Below, piece by piece: positions 48,201-53,110 of a stretch of 64,000 nt of DNA (its first letter is position 1; each line of letters opens with the position of its first letter). The notes beneath the pieces are model-generated. The model saw only the letters and a program-made list of their open reading frames with translations, made no database searches and was not told the origin of the DNA. The stretch lies in NCBI GenBank assembly GCA_021014325.1, contig CM037475.1:2201001-2265000 (forward strand), written 5' to 3'. Made by a program: the position numbers and the translations under genes. This DNA is from Plazaster borealis. Taxonomy: Eukaryota > Echinodermata > Asteroidea > Forcipulatida > Labidiasteridae.

Positions 48201-51200
48201 CCACTATTTAATACAATGTATAAAATAATTGCCAGAATATGTAAAACCAACAATAGACCTTATGCACATGGCGTCATTTGAGTAGAGCGCCCTCGGCTAG
48301 AGGTCAAAGGACGGTAACTCATTGGCTGATCCTGTGCACGGCTTGTACTTAGCTGCACAATTTCCATTGTTTCGTCATAGCTTTACCTCTAAGATGGAGG
48401 CTAAATGACGCCGATGCAAAGGTATATTGAAAATTCCCTTAAAAAAAAGAAAGAAAAAAAAGAAAAAAGAAAAAAGAAAAATAAGAACCTTAGAATGAGT
48501 CAGAATACTTACAAACGGAAACATTCTCGCATGGCTCCACGAGCAAAGGACTGTAAACAAACAAAATGAGCCACAACAGTCACAACAAATTGCAAAACTA
48601 CATTTTCTGTCCAGAACCACATTGTTAAAATAAATGCATCAATTTCACTCTTAGGCCTAAAACAAAAAAATGTTATGTTGGCGTAATGGGCCAGAAAAAA
48701 TAGGGTAGGTAGGTCGGGATTTTTTTTTTTTTTTTTTTTCCAACAGTGAAACAAACTTGTGAATTCCAGTTAACTGTTTACCTGTTTCTACCATTCAAAT
48801 CAAAACTTTAAGCCAGCAAATGTCAACACACTCTCCAGGTTTAATAGAACACTACATGTATACCCACTCTTAAGGGTCACAGAACCAGGTCATAAAACTA
48901 CAAAGACATAGGCGCGGCTTGTGGTTTGATTGAAGCAAGAGTATTACAAACTGAAACAATACTGCAGAGGATTAAGATAAGACGTAATTGGATCTCAATA
49001 GGAGTGTCAATCATTCTCCCAGGGCTGGTGAGTGTCTGGGGCTGACATTAAAATATATTTCACTCGGTGTTTATCTTTGGTTTGAAAAGCCCTAGTTTGC
49101 AATCTGGGGCATTCTAAATGGTTTTATCTTTATGATTTTTGTGAAGTTGGTCTGAAGTCCCTCCCCCCACCCCAATTTGCGCATATTGGCCTGATAAGCT
49201 ACATGTAGCTCGGCATGGGGAGGCTCTTGCTTTAACCCTTTAGAGACCATTCATTTCTGTATAATCAACACCATACGCCCAGACATGGCTAATATTGTTG
49301 AGTTTTGACACAATTTTATCTTGTAAAAGTGTCTGAAAACTCCTCAAAACAAAACAGAAATTTGGTTTTGTGTCAGAAACATAGATACTACGTTAACATG
49401 GAAAACATTGGAAAACTTCAATTCAGGAGGTGACCTTTACTTTGGGTTGAGTGGAAGTAGGTCAGATCTTGCAGCCGTTTGTGGCCTCTATGGGCATTTT
49501 GGTAGAAGATGTTTCCGGCCGCTATGGTCTCTAAAGGGTTAAGCATTTGTTTGAAAGTAATTACCCAAAATGCTTTTAGGAAATTATCACCTACAGCTTG
49601 TTTCCATAACCTCCTTGTGTCTTTGGGAAAAGACCATCCCATTATATCCTCCACTCAAAGGTAATTCAACACCCAGTTGTTGTTTATATGATTGGTATGT
49701 GTTCCATGGATTTAAGCAATTTTTTGTTTGCACTTTGCAGAGTACCATATCACACGAAGTCAGACAATTGGATCTTAGAGGATTTTGGGAATATTGGCAT
49801 TTAGGGAAGATTCAGTCGATAAAACCAAAATAAAATGAATAATAATAATATTAATGTAGTCTAGTGCACGTATCAAGCAACAAGGTGCTCAAGGCCTGCG
49901 CTTGAACAAATAGAAACACTTATTTTTAGACAGGTTTTGAAGTTATTATGAATTATGAGACCGATTTATGTAACACCTTTTAAGGGTTTACAAGGTGCTG
50001 TGGCGCACTCGGCAGCCACTTCCGAAAAGAAATTTTGCCTGGAATTGAAACTGTCTGTCAGCAAAGCAAACTCATACACTAAATATAGACACTAGTATGA
50101 ATACATTCTCTCAAAAGAAGTATCATGGATACTTTGATACTCTTGAAATCACAGGAACACCGGAGTTGTCCCATCATGATTTTACTGGTCCAATGCAAAA
50201 TTAACTGCGGTCCAGTGTTAATTTCAAGCCTTGCTAAAATACAACAGGACAAAGGCAAAATGTGGAGAGGGCAAAGCAGAGGAGAATTGTTTTCTTCTTA
50301 TAACCAAAAGGCTCAACCTAGACCCGTTTTGTTTTGTTTTTTTGTTTTTGACCCACCCATCCACCCCAAATTAATCTATACACTAAAGAACAAAGTAATG
50401 CCTCAAATGAACCAGATATTTCAGATCAACATCAGTAGTTTTCAATGGCTTTTCCTGGCGTAAACAAACAACTGTTACTCTGTATTTTAATCAGGAATGA
50501 AATTGATGATCTTGGCCAGCTGGGTATTTTGTTTTATTCTTTTTGTTTGTTAATATATACATGTACATGTTTTTTAAATAAAATAGAATTTTGATTTTCA
50601 GTTTTTCTTTTGACCCACCCACCCACAATTTCGGGGGTGGGGGGGAGAATCAAGATTTTTTAACATTACTATTCTGAATGGCCCCTTAGAAATAAATTGA
50701 TTGAACTAAAATAGATAATTACAATGTAGATAGATATAGATAAAAGGTTTATCCATAATAGTAATCACAGCATAAAAACTGAATTGCAACTAAATTACAT
50801 CAGTAAAAAGTTATAATAAATGGAGCATGAAATCGACTTGCACTTAAAGGTGAAACTGGAAAATGTTGCCAAGAGTAGGAGGGTTAATATTGAAAATATA
50901 CGTAAATGTGACACTAATTGGGTTGATCAGCTATTCTGAGATACAGTATACTTTTTATTTCCAGATAATGAAGACAAGGATGAGGGACATGTTAAAGACG
51001 TCTTCACAGAATGGTGTGATGGGAGTGCCCGGAAACCTGACGTGGAGGGCACTTGAATTAACTTGAATATCAAAAGAAACAGTTAAAGGAATTGACTGAG
51101 AAGTTTATACAAATTAATTAACAGGGGCGTGTTTGTACCCGTCACATTAATAAACATTAATGAACGATTAGGAGTTCAGACATGGAGACCATTGTTGCTG

Positions 51201-52243
51201 TCATTGCCCATGACTTGACCAAGAACCTAGACTTGACCAAGAACCTAGACTTGACCAAGAACCTAGACTTGACCAAGAACCTAGACTTGACCTAGACCCG
51301 ACCTGGATCCATAGACTATCAGCTTGTAACTGGCAGTGGCCTCTGGTCAGTAAGCTTGCCCAGTAAGTGGCCAAATTCAAAGTTGTAACTACCGTAATTT
51401 CCTGCGGATATGGAAGTTGTCTGTGTTTCACATTAGGAACGTACGCCCTCTGTTGGCGAAATTCACGACTACACTAAAAAACGACTTGTTTAATATAGAC
51501 TAGTTCCTGTCATGTGATATAGCTGTGTATTGTGTGCAGCATGCATTGAGCGTCGCTCATTCGCGACGGCCAGTGACTTCGTTCTTCGGTAAGTTTTGTC
51601 AAAAATGTGAATGGTTTAGGTTTTATTTTAGGCAAAATGTGACATGTAGAATTACCTTTGACGAAAATAAAGGAACTATTTTGCAGTATAAATTTAAGAT
51701 TTCACATTGTAATCATCACAATGAACTCAATCGAAATCAGATAAGGCGCACAGGAAGATAAGACGCAGTGACTTTTTTGTACCTTCGAAAGTCAGATAAG
51801 ACGCGTCGTATCCGCAGGAAATTACGGTACTTCACATAAGTCAACAGGAGCTAGACAAGTCCATAAATTTCTCTTACCTCCTTTGCCATCTTGACTTTGA
51901 CGTTATCAATCACCCATTTGTTGGTACCTGCGCTGTACCGATGACGCGTGGCAATCTCAGTCGGGTAGTTCTCAAGGTGGAACTCCTGCCACGGATCTTT
52001 CACGGACTGCGCCTTCGCGATAGCGTGCTTCCATTTCTTCTTCAGCGGGGGCGTTTTCTGTGTCTTCAACTCCTCCTGTTTGGAGGGAGGCTGCAAGTTA
52101 TCCTCGCCGCTCAGGAGGTAATCCACCAATGAGACGAGATGCATTTCTTCGTCATCTTCTGAGGGGTGTACCTCCTCATTTAGGTTAAGCGAGACCATCG
52201 GTGCACTAAACTCAGACATGCTAGAAGGTTTGTTTATATACAT
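24143..52243 (-). CDS. eef2k: Eukaryotic elongation factor 2 kinase (eEF2K)
   Basis: An alpha-kinase that phosphorylates eEF2 and slows translation elongation under calcium/calmodulin control. Thirteen exons in 5' to 3' order: 51878-52243, 48513-48550, 47571-47745, 42121-42270, 40747-40807, 38266-38465, 37401-37724, 36714-36734, 33138-33260, 31723-31911, 29673-29797, 27454-27632, 24143-24276. They total 2085 nt, one frame, 694 codons plus TAA; human eEF2K has 725. Seen in order: calmodulin-binding KKKWKHAIAKA; DPWQEFHLE; ATP lysine in FVVKSY; IYFQDVRLQMDAKIWGEE; IVVDIQG; DPQIHT; glycine-rich EGNLGTRGM; zinc ligands in SHACNEIC; VRGTEN, matching the autophosphorylation threonine of human T348; an acidic/serine linker; then SEL1-like helical repeats and the conserved C-terminal KGRLANKYY helix. 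The first ATG follows an in-frame TAA about 57 nt upstream. All splice sites are GT-AG. Confidence 0.97.
24448..24678. mobile_element. Palindromic MITE (GGCCCAATTTCAT), copy nested in a tRNA-like SINE
   Basis: Ends GGCCCAATTTCATGGCTCTG and GAGCCATGAAATTGGGCC, with CTG on the left and CAG on the right. It splits a tRNA-like head (GGTGGTCTAGTGGTAAGATAT at about 24424) from its B box (GTGGGTTCGATTTGC at about 24711). Confidence 0.75.
25006..25648. repeat. About 118-bp satellite, 5-6 copies, derived from a SINE
   Basis: Units contain GGTGGGATTTGAACCAGGGT, then AGCAAACCCCACAAAGAAAA. GGATTTGAACC is a minus-strand B box, and GGCTCTGGTCTAAGG matches the region before it in the SINE, so the unit probably began as a SINE head. 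Remaining bases of the last unit continue at 26010-26045. Confidence 0.9.
25653..26004 (+). mobile_element. tRNA-derived SINE (family 1), full copy with TSD
   Basis: Inserted in the last satellite unit, with TATTC at 25648-25652 and 26005-26009. A-box region GAATGAGCGGATAAGAGCA, B box GGTTCAATTCC, CTTGAGCAAGACACTTAAC, and a tail with GAGCGCTATATAAGAAGCC then (ATT)n. Confidence 0.9.
26478..26620 (-). mobile_element. tRNA-derived SINE (family 1), minus fragment
   Basis: CAGGGTGATGAGAAGCAG, ACACAAGTGTCACAACCAGG and a B-box relic GGATTCGAAACC on the minus strand. Head and tail are incomplete. Confidence 0.65.
26636..26863. mobile_element. Palindromic MITE (GGCCCAATTTCATAAAG)
   Basis: 228 bp with inverted ends GGCCCAATTTCATAAAGC and GCTTTATGAAATTGGGCC. 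CTG on both sides gives a 3-bp target duplication of the CWG type, as in some Harbinger elements (inference). Confidence 0.8.
26864..27005. repeat. Dispersed repeat with GGCCTCC/TTGCAAAGGG
   Basis: TTTTGCAAAGGGTACTTCCA and CACATGGCCTCCATG recur in inverse at 56695-56860 and, more diverged, at 58175-58310. Confidence 0.5.
27040..27423 (-). mobile_element. tRNA-derived SINE (family 1), full minus copy
   Basis: Read on the minus strand: GCGTGTCGTGGCTGAGCGG, B box GGGTTCGAGTCCC, GCAAGATACTTAACC, CACGTAAAAGAACCCAG, AACCCCGGTGTTTCTGG and a short-tandem tail (AAT)n. Ends 30 bp from eEF2K exon 12. Confidence 0.85.
27454..27632 (-). CDS. eef2k: eEF2K exon 12
   Basis: Acceptor TGACATAG, donor GTGAGT. 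Encodes MWTEAVHWCQQAIAMSKEDD and YRTGGHGLDKNSQKA, part of the SEL1-like helical repeats. Confidence 0.95.
27911..28038. mobile_element. Foldback element GCAAGTCTCACGCGTA
   Basis: Left GCAAGTCTCACGCGTAATCG with TTGGGACCA; right TGGTCCCAATGTTCGAATAC and AGAGACTTGC. 128 bp, no coding. Confidence 0.6.
28328..28770 (+). mobile_element. tRNA-derived SINE (family 1), near-full plus copy
   Basis: B box GGGTTCGAGTCCC, TCCTTCGGATGGGACGTAAA, AAGAACCCAGTGCACTTATC, GCACCTTGTAAACCATTACA and tail GAGTGACGGATATGTGCGC followed by (ATT)n. The best-preserved body of the family here. Confidence 0.9.
28876..29156. mobile_element. Palindromic MITE (GGCCCAATTTCATAGC) with CAG duplication
   Basis: 281 bp, inverted ends, CAG at 28873-28875 and 29157-29159. 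Confidence 0.8.
29215..29637. mobile_element. TTAA MITE, family 3, copy 1
   Basis: TTAA (29211) then AGGTAGGGTCATTCC; right end CTGTGACCCTACCT followed by TTCA, a decayed TTAA. It ends about 35 bp from eEF2K exon 11. A shorter relative in the opposite sense is at 34076-34384. Confidence 0.75.
29673..29797 (-). CDS. eef2k: eEF2K exon 11
   Basis: Donor GTAACTTC. The acceptor is AAGCAG, a NAGNAG site, so one glutamine codon may be in or out. Encodes GLDLMEQAAEAGDRASMIYL, a SEL1-like repeat. Confidence 0.93.
30084..30297. repeat. Tandem duplication, about 104-bp unit x2
   Basis: TCTACTTGCTAGGTAGATTT … AATTCGGGAGACTTCT occurs twice in a row with a few changes. Short palindrome TTCTACTGCCACAGAGTAGAA lies within. 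Confidence 0.8.
30425..30460 (-). other. Hammerhead-like core (Penelope-type repeat)
   Basis: Minus strand: CTGACGA, then GACTAG-AGCAAG-CTAGTC hairpin, then GAAA. CUGANGA plus GAAA around a perfect 6-bp stem II is the conserved hammerhead core. Stem I/III and a cleavage site were not established. Confidence 0.45.
30575..30713 (-). mobile_element. tRNA-derived SINE (family 1), minus fragment
   Basis: Minus strand: GTGGCCGAGCTG, B box GGGTTCGATTCCC, CATGACACTTGTGTCC. The distal body is missing or diverged. Confidence 0.7.
30900..31552. mobile_element. 653-bp MITE with repeated TTCGTGAAAAC motifs
   Basis: Ends CGTCACTGTTTTCACGAAGA and TCTTCGTGAAAACGGTGACG are inverted repeats; ATAT flanks both. 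TTCGTGAAAAC recurs inside at about 31136, 31223, 31263, 31348 and 31534. It lies in an eEF2K intron. A partial relative is at 15136. Confidence 0.85.
31723..31911 (-). CDS. eef2k: eEF2K exon 10
   Basis: Acceptor TTTTGCCAG, donor GTAAGT. Encodes HLDLAKYHDVGRFVEN and FYHLEQASHCGTMEAILSLA, the first SEL1-like repeat, strongly matching eEF2K. Confidence 0.96.
32297..32425 (+). mobile_element. tRNA-derived SINE (family 1), head
   Basis: GGCGTGTCGTGGCCGAGCGG, B box GGGTTCAAATCTC, CTTGAGCAAGGCACTTAAC. A clear A and B box; the rest of the body is not recognised. Confidence 0.8.
33138..33260 (-). CDS. eef2k: eEF2K exon 9
   Basis: Acceptor TCTCTCTAG, donor GTAACA. Encodes a basic/helical linker with VEVAMRERLDMKRKMGGSVL, matching the segment before the SEL1-like repeats. 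Confidence 0.9.
33450..33800. repeat. Tandem repeat, about 115-bp unit x3
   Basis: CACATGATATCATATTGCAG and GGCTGGCATAGTTTATC recur three times with GGAGGGTTGACTGTGTACTG between. Confidence 0.85.
34076..34384. mobile_element. TTAA MITE, family 3, copy 2, between duplicated flanks
   Basis: TTAA at 34072-34075 and 34385-34388; ends AGGGTAGGGTCATAG and CTATGACTCTGCCT. The host segment TTAACATCAAACTTAT … GTAACTTAAAGG is present on both sides (about 33928-34078 and 34385-34573). Confidence 0.75.
35176..35715. repeat. Direct duplication of about 190 bp, 360 bp apart
   Basis: CACAAGGCAGGGTTTTGAAA, CAGTGTTG/CGGTGTTGAA, TAAGTG(T/C)ACAGAACAAA and AGAGCTGTGTG occur at 35195-35350 and 35565-35710. Confidence 0.75.
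36151..36300. mobile_element. MITE (TAGACCCCTT) inverted relative of 9890-10038
   Basis: TAGACCCCTT at the left, AAGGGGTCTA at the right. Shared interior: TGACGTCACAAAACCCAAAC and CGTTTCCATTGATTGACTTC. Confidence 0.65.
36714..36734 (-). CDS. eef2k: eEF2K exon 8, 21-nt microexon
   Basis: Acceptor GGGTCATATAG, donor GTGAGTTAA; 21 nt (ETGSSTK), phase 0 at both ends, between exons that are also phase 0. Leaving it out keeps the frame, so it may be an optional cassette in the linker. No transcript evidence is available here. Confidence 0.6.
36890..37368. repeat. Minisatellite GGGTACAGGGTTTATGGTAA
   Basis: Units of about 18-22 bp, with a longer composite of about 60 bp copied twice. It stops about 30 bp from the donor of eEF2K exon 7. 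Confidence 0.9.
37401..37724 (-). CDS. eef2k: eEF2K exon 7 (regulatory linker)
   Basis: Acceptor TTCTTATAG, donor GTAAGT. 108 codons with VRGTENN (human T348 position), a basic RPRHRPSISP site, and a serine/aspartate-rich linker ending RVRSESDSDTMTR. A candidate regulatory-phosphorylation region. Confidence 0.93.
37905..38204 (-). mobile_element. tRNA-derived SINE (family 1), minus copy
   Basis: Minus strand: GGCGTGTCCTGGCCGAGCGG, B box GGGTTCAAGTCCC, TTAAGCAAGGCACTTAACC. Its distal body ends CATCGGGACAGACTTTACTT. Confidence 0.85.
38266..38465 (-). CDS. eef2k: eEF2K exon 6 (zinc site)
   Basis: Acceptor TTTTTCCAG, donor GTAAGT. Encodes VGDLYTDPQIHT, EGNLGTRGMALFF and SHACNEIC, the zinc-binding end of the alpha-kinase domain. 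Confidence 0.97.
38826..40075. mobile_element. Decayed TIR element with ATAAGGCGC repeats
   Basis: ACTTTCCTGCGAATAAGG at the left and CATCTTATACGGAGGAAAAT at the right are degenerate inverse ends. The right half shares TTCACA..GTGATCATCAC and ACCTTTGAAAGTCAGATAAG with 51391-51828. Confidence 0.55.
40153..40323. repeat. Perfect 41-bp inverted repeat around a hammerhead-like core and histone-type stem-loop
   Basis: 40153-40193 and 40283-40323 are exact inverse complements across 41 bases, spaced by 89 bp. The loop holds CTGAAGA…GAGCAG-AGTATA-CTGTTC…AAAAC (40193-40223), a hammerhead-like core with the GAAA guanine lost. It also holds GGCTCTTTTTAGAGCC (40238-40253). Probably a Penelope-type remnant. 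Confidence 0.8.
40370..40505. repeat. Inverted pair of SINE tails
   Basis: TTTACCCTTACACCGATGTG … AGTACTTTCCC and CTCGGGAAAGTACTGAGTAT … CAGTGTAAGGGTAAAA are the same tail head to head. A third copy is near 24735-24790. Confidence 0.65.
40747..40807 (-). CDS. eef2k: eEF2K exon 5 (catalytic aspartate)
   Basis: Acceptor CCATTACAG, donor GTGAGT. Encodes AFSHFSFERSGHKLIVVDIQ with zinc-ligand histidine and the catalytic aspartate. Confidence 0.97.
40936..41120. repeat. Tandem duplication, about 92-bp unit x2
   Basis: CACTGCTTAACGCAAGTCTA … CCCCAGACTAAATAAATG is repeated once, nearly exactly. Confidence 0.9.
41285..41671. mobile_element. TTAA MITE, family 2, copy with intact ends
   Basis: TTAA at 41281-41284 and 41672-41675; ends AGGGATTGTATACGTTTGG and CCAAACGTATACAGACCCT. 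Inverted relative of 9352-9735. Confidence 0.85.
41850..42034. mobile_element. TTAA MITE, family 2, truncated copy
   Basis: Begins after TTAA (41846-41849) with AGGGTCTGTATACGTTTGG and lacks the second half. It ends about 90 bp before eEF2K exon 4. Confidence 0.75.
42121..42270 (-). CDS. eef2k: eEF2K exon 4
   Basis: Acceptor TCTCTCAG, donor GTGAGT. 50 codons: VDIVQMCVLEFKDRPGAPVF and YIKYNSNSGYVSDEKNRLTP, a hallmark alpha-kinase segment. Confidence 0.97.
42318..42896 (+). mobile_element. tRNA-derived SINE (family 1), split by a foldback insertion
   Basis: Head with decayed A and B boxes and TTGAGCAAGACACTTGATC (42320-42460). The body resumes at about 42690 with ATAAAAGAACCCAG and CCCCGGTGTTTCTGG. 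The middle is the foldback at 42465-42680. Confidence 0.75.
42465..42680. mobile_element. Foldback element AGTCTTGGCCCAAGACG
   Basis: Two arms of about 95 bp, inverted and over 90% alike, close back to back (AGCGGATAGTGTACTGCGCT versus its inverse). The short centre reads CTTGACCGGCTCTCACAAG. It would fold as an almost complete hairpin. A relative of its end lies at 61871. Confidence 0.8.
43150..43209 (+). other. Decayed hammerhead-like/Penelope terminal repeat
   Basis: CTGAGGATGTTATGAAAGCC, then AAAGACTCTGCTAGGGTC and AAAACGTCAGGCC. A similar series occurs at 35738-35775 and 36020-36055 (GGTGAGCACTTTGCAACA). The core bases are incomplete. Confidence 0.35.
43210..45770. other. Intron 3 of eEF2K, no gene seen
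   Basis: AT-rich non-coding. Two phrases around CGTCCCCGCC/ACGATCAACAATTTTTTATT (44640-45100) suggest an old repeat. (GGT)n lies at 45376-45402. Confidence 0.4.
45773..46245. mobile_element. TIR element GGGTGCATTCAATAAGCTT
   Basis: Left GGGTGCATTCAATAAGCTTC with CTGGTCGACCCAGG; right GAGTCGACCCAGGCAAGCTA then ATCGAACGCATCC. These are imperfect inverse ends. About 470 bp, no coding. Confidence 0.65.
46358..46566. mobile_element. Foldback element TTATACTGAAAATAATTT
   Basis: Left CTTATACTGAAAATAATTT, right AAATTATTTTCAGTATAAG, exact inverses. TTTACTTTACTCTCAAATTT is repeated inside. Confidence 0.6.
47571..47745 (-). CDS. eef2k: eEF2K exon 3 (ATP lysine)
   Basis: Acceptor TTTTTGCAG, donor GTGTGT. 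Encodes NFVVKSYMETVDREIYFQDV and QMDAKIWGEEF, the alpha-kinase N-lobe. Confidence 0.97.
47869..47902 (-). other. Hammerhead-like relic (Penelope-type)
   Basis: Minus strand: CTGACAAAGCTCCTAGCTTT then AGGAGTGAAAC. The CTCC/GGAG stem and GAAAC match; CTGACAA has lost one core G. Beyond it TATAGTATTTTAGTTACG resembles the arm at 40300. Confidence 0.4.
48252..48427. mobile_element. MITE (ATAGACCTTATGCACATG), copy 2
   Basis: Shares ATAGACCTTATGCACATG, GCGCCCTCG.CTAGAGGTC and TTTACCTCTAAGATGG with 10049-10229. Confidence 0.7.
48513..48550 (-). CDS. eef2k: eEF2K exon 2, 38 nt
   Basis: Acceptor TTTACAG, donor GTAAGT. Encodes SFARGAMRECFR, the glycine-rich AMRECFR signature of eEF2K. Phase 0 in, phase 2 out. 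Confidence 0.96.
49845..50016 (-). mobile_element. tRNA-derived SINE (family 1), minus distal fragment
   Basis: TTTACAAGGTGCTGTGGCGC and ATGAGACCGATTTATGTAAC are the distal body in reverse. Confidence 0.55.
50954..51051 (+). other. Exon-like segment, unassigned
   Basis: After TTATTTCCAG an open 30-codon stretch (DNEDKDEGHVKDVFTEWCDG…) runs to TGA. Acidic composition and an acceptor make it gene-like, but there is no partner exon and it lies in an intron of a minus-strand gene. A retro-fragment is possible. Confidence 0.2.
51207..51296. repeat. 18-bp tandem repeat, about 5 copies
   Basis: ACTTGACCAAGAACCTAG is repeated perfectly in series. Confidence 0.9.
51391..51828. mobile_element. TIR element ACCGTAATTTCCTGCGGATA with ACT duplication
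   Basis: Exact inverse ends of about 20 bp (ACCGTAATTTCCTGCGGATA), ACT at 51388-51390 and 51829-51831, 438 bp. Subterminal ATAAGGCGC/ATAAGACGC repeats. The right end is 50 bp from eEF2K exon 1. Confidence 0.85.
51878..52243 (-). CDS. eef2k: eEF2K exon 1 of the coding part (calmodulin-binding)
   Basis: ATG at 52243, in-frame TAA about 57 nt upstream; donor GTAAGAG. N-terminal acidic stretch, then KKKWKHAIAKAQSVKDPW (calmodulin-binding site) and RHRYSAGTNKW. A start at the second methionine is possible. Confidence 0.95.
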
Positions 52244-52309
52244 ACGAGCACATAGACATTCATAGACGCAAAGGACGCGTTGATCATTGCAAGGTGTTTA
52301 CTGTAAGGT

Positions 52310-52860
52310 GCAGGTATAGCCAGATTTTAAATCTGAAAGGTTACATGTACAGTGGCTAGTGTACAGAATGAACCCTGTGGAACTTGAAGTCGTTCACTGG
52401 TCTTTATATCACCTGAAATGACAAAGTAAAACATCACTTTGTTTACTTGTTATCCTTACATTGTGTTAAACTTCTGAACTTTTATAAGAAAATCCAACTG
52501 ATGAACAGTTTTGAGAACTGCTTTGATTTCAGAGAAGTTTGGGGAATTACCGATAAACCAGGAAAAAACTGTCACAATATTTTCACACAAACACGACAGC
52601 ATTCGCATCTCTGGCCGCAGCATTCGCGAACAGACACCAACCCTCGGAAATCATGAATCGTTTCTCAGATTCAAATGTTTTTATTGATTTCTAATCAATG
52701 AGGGCATTTCAGACGAAATATCTTTGTAGGATGCTTTCTACCATAACCGTCTTTACAAAAAGTAAGCTTTGGGATAGAAATTACACAATTTTTTTACTGG
52801 GGTCATAACCTAACGATGACCCTACCTTTAACCCACTGCTTAACTTTTCAAAAGAAATTT
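52310..52860. other. 5' UTR acceptor region and MITE fragment
   Basis: Upstream of the coding start a minus-strand TTACAG (about 52310) could be the acceptor of a leader intron. 52615-52835 is a fragment of TTAA MITE family 3 (CGAATGCTGCGGCCAGAGAT in reverse; GACCCTACCTTTAA). Confidence 0.4.
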
Positions 52861-52904
52861 ATTGGACAGCTTCACATGAAAGAAGAAAACAACGCCATAT
52901 GGTC

Positions 52905-53110
52905 CGGTATCTTTCCTTGCCTTCCACTCTAGGACCCCGGTTCAAATCACACCAAGGGCACTCTGTGGATTGGGTTTTCAGTCCCCACCTGACTGGTGGG
53001 TTTTCCCTCGAATATTTCACTGGGGTTTTCCCCTCACATCTAAAACTGAAACTTCCTTCCTTGTCTTCTCTCCATGGGGTTGTTGGCTAGTACAGTGATT
53101 AAGTTCGCTT
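52905..53110 (+). mobile_element. tRNA-derived SINE (family 2), plus copy
   Basis: B box CGGTTCAAATCAC and GGGTTTTCCCTCG…GGTTTTCCCCTCACATC. Same family as 16430-16660. Confidence 0.65.
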
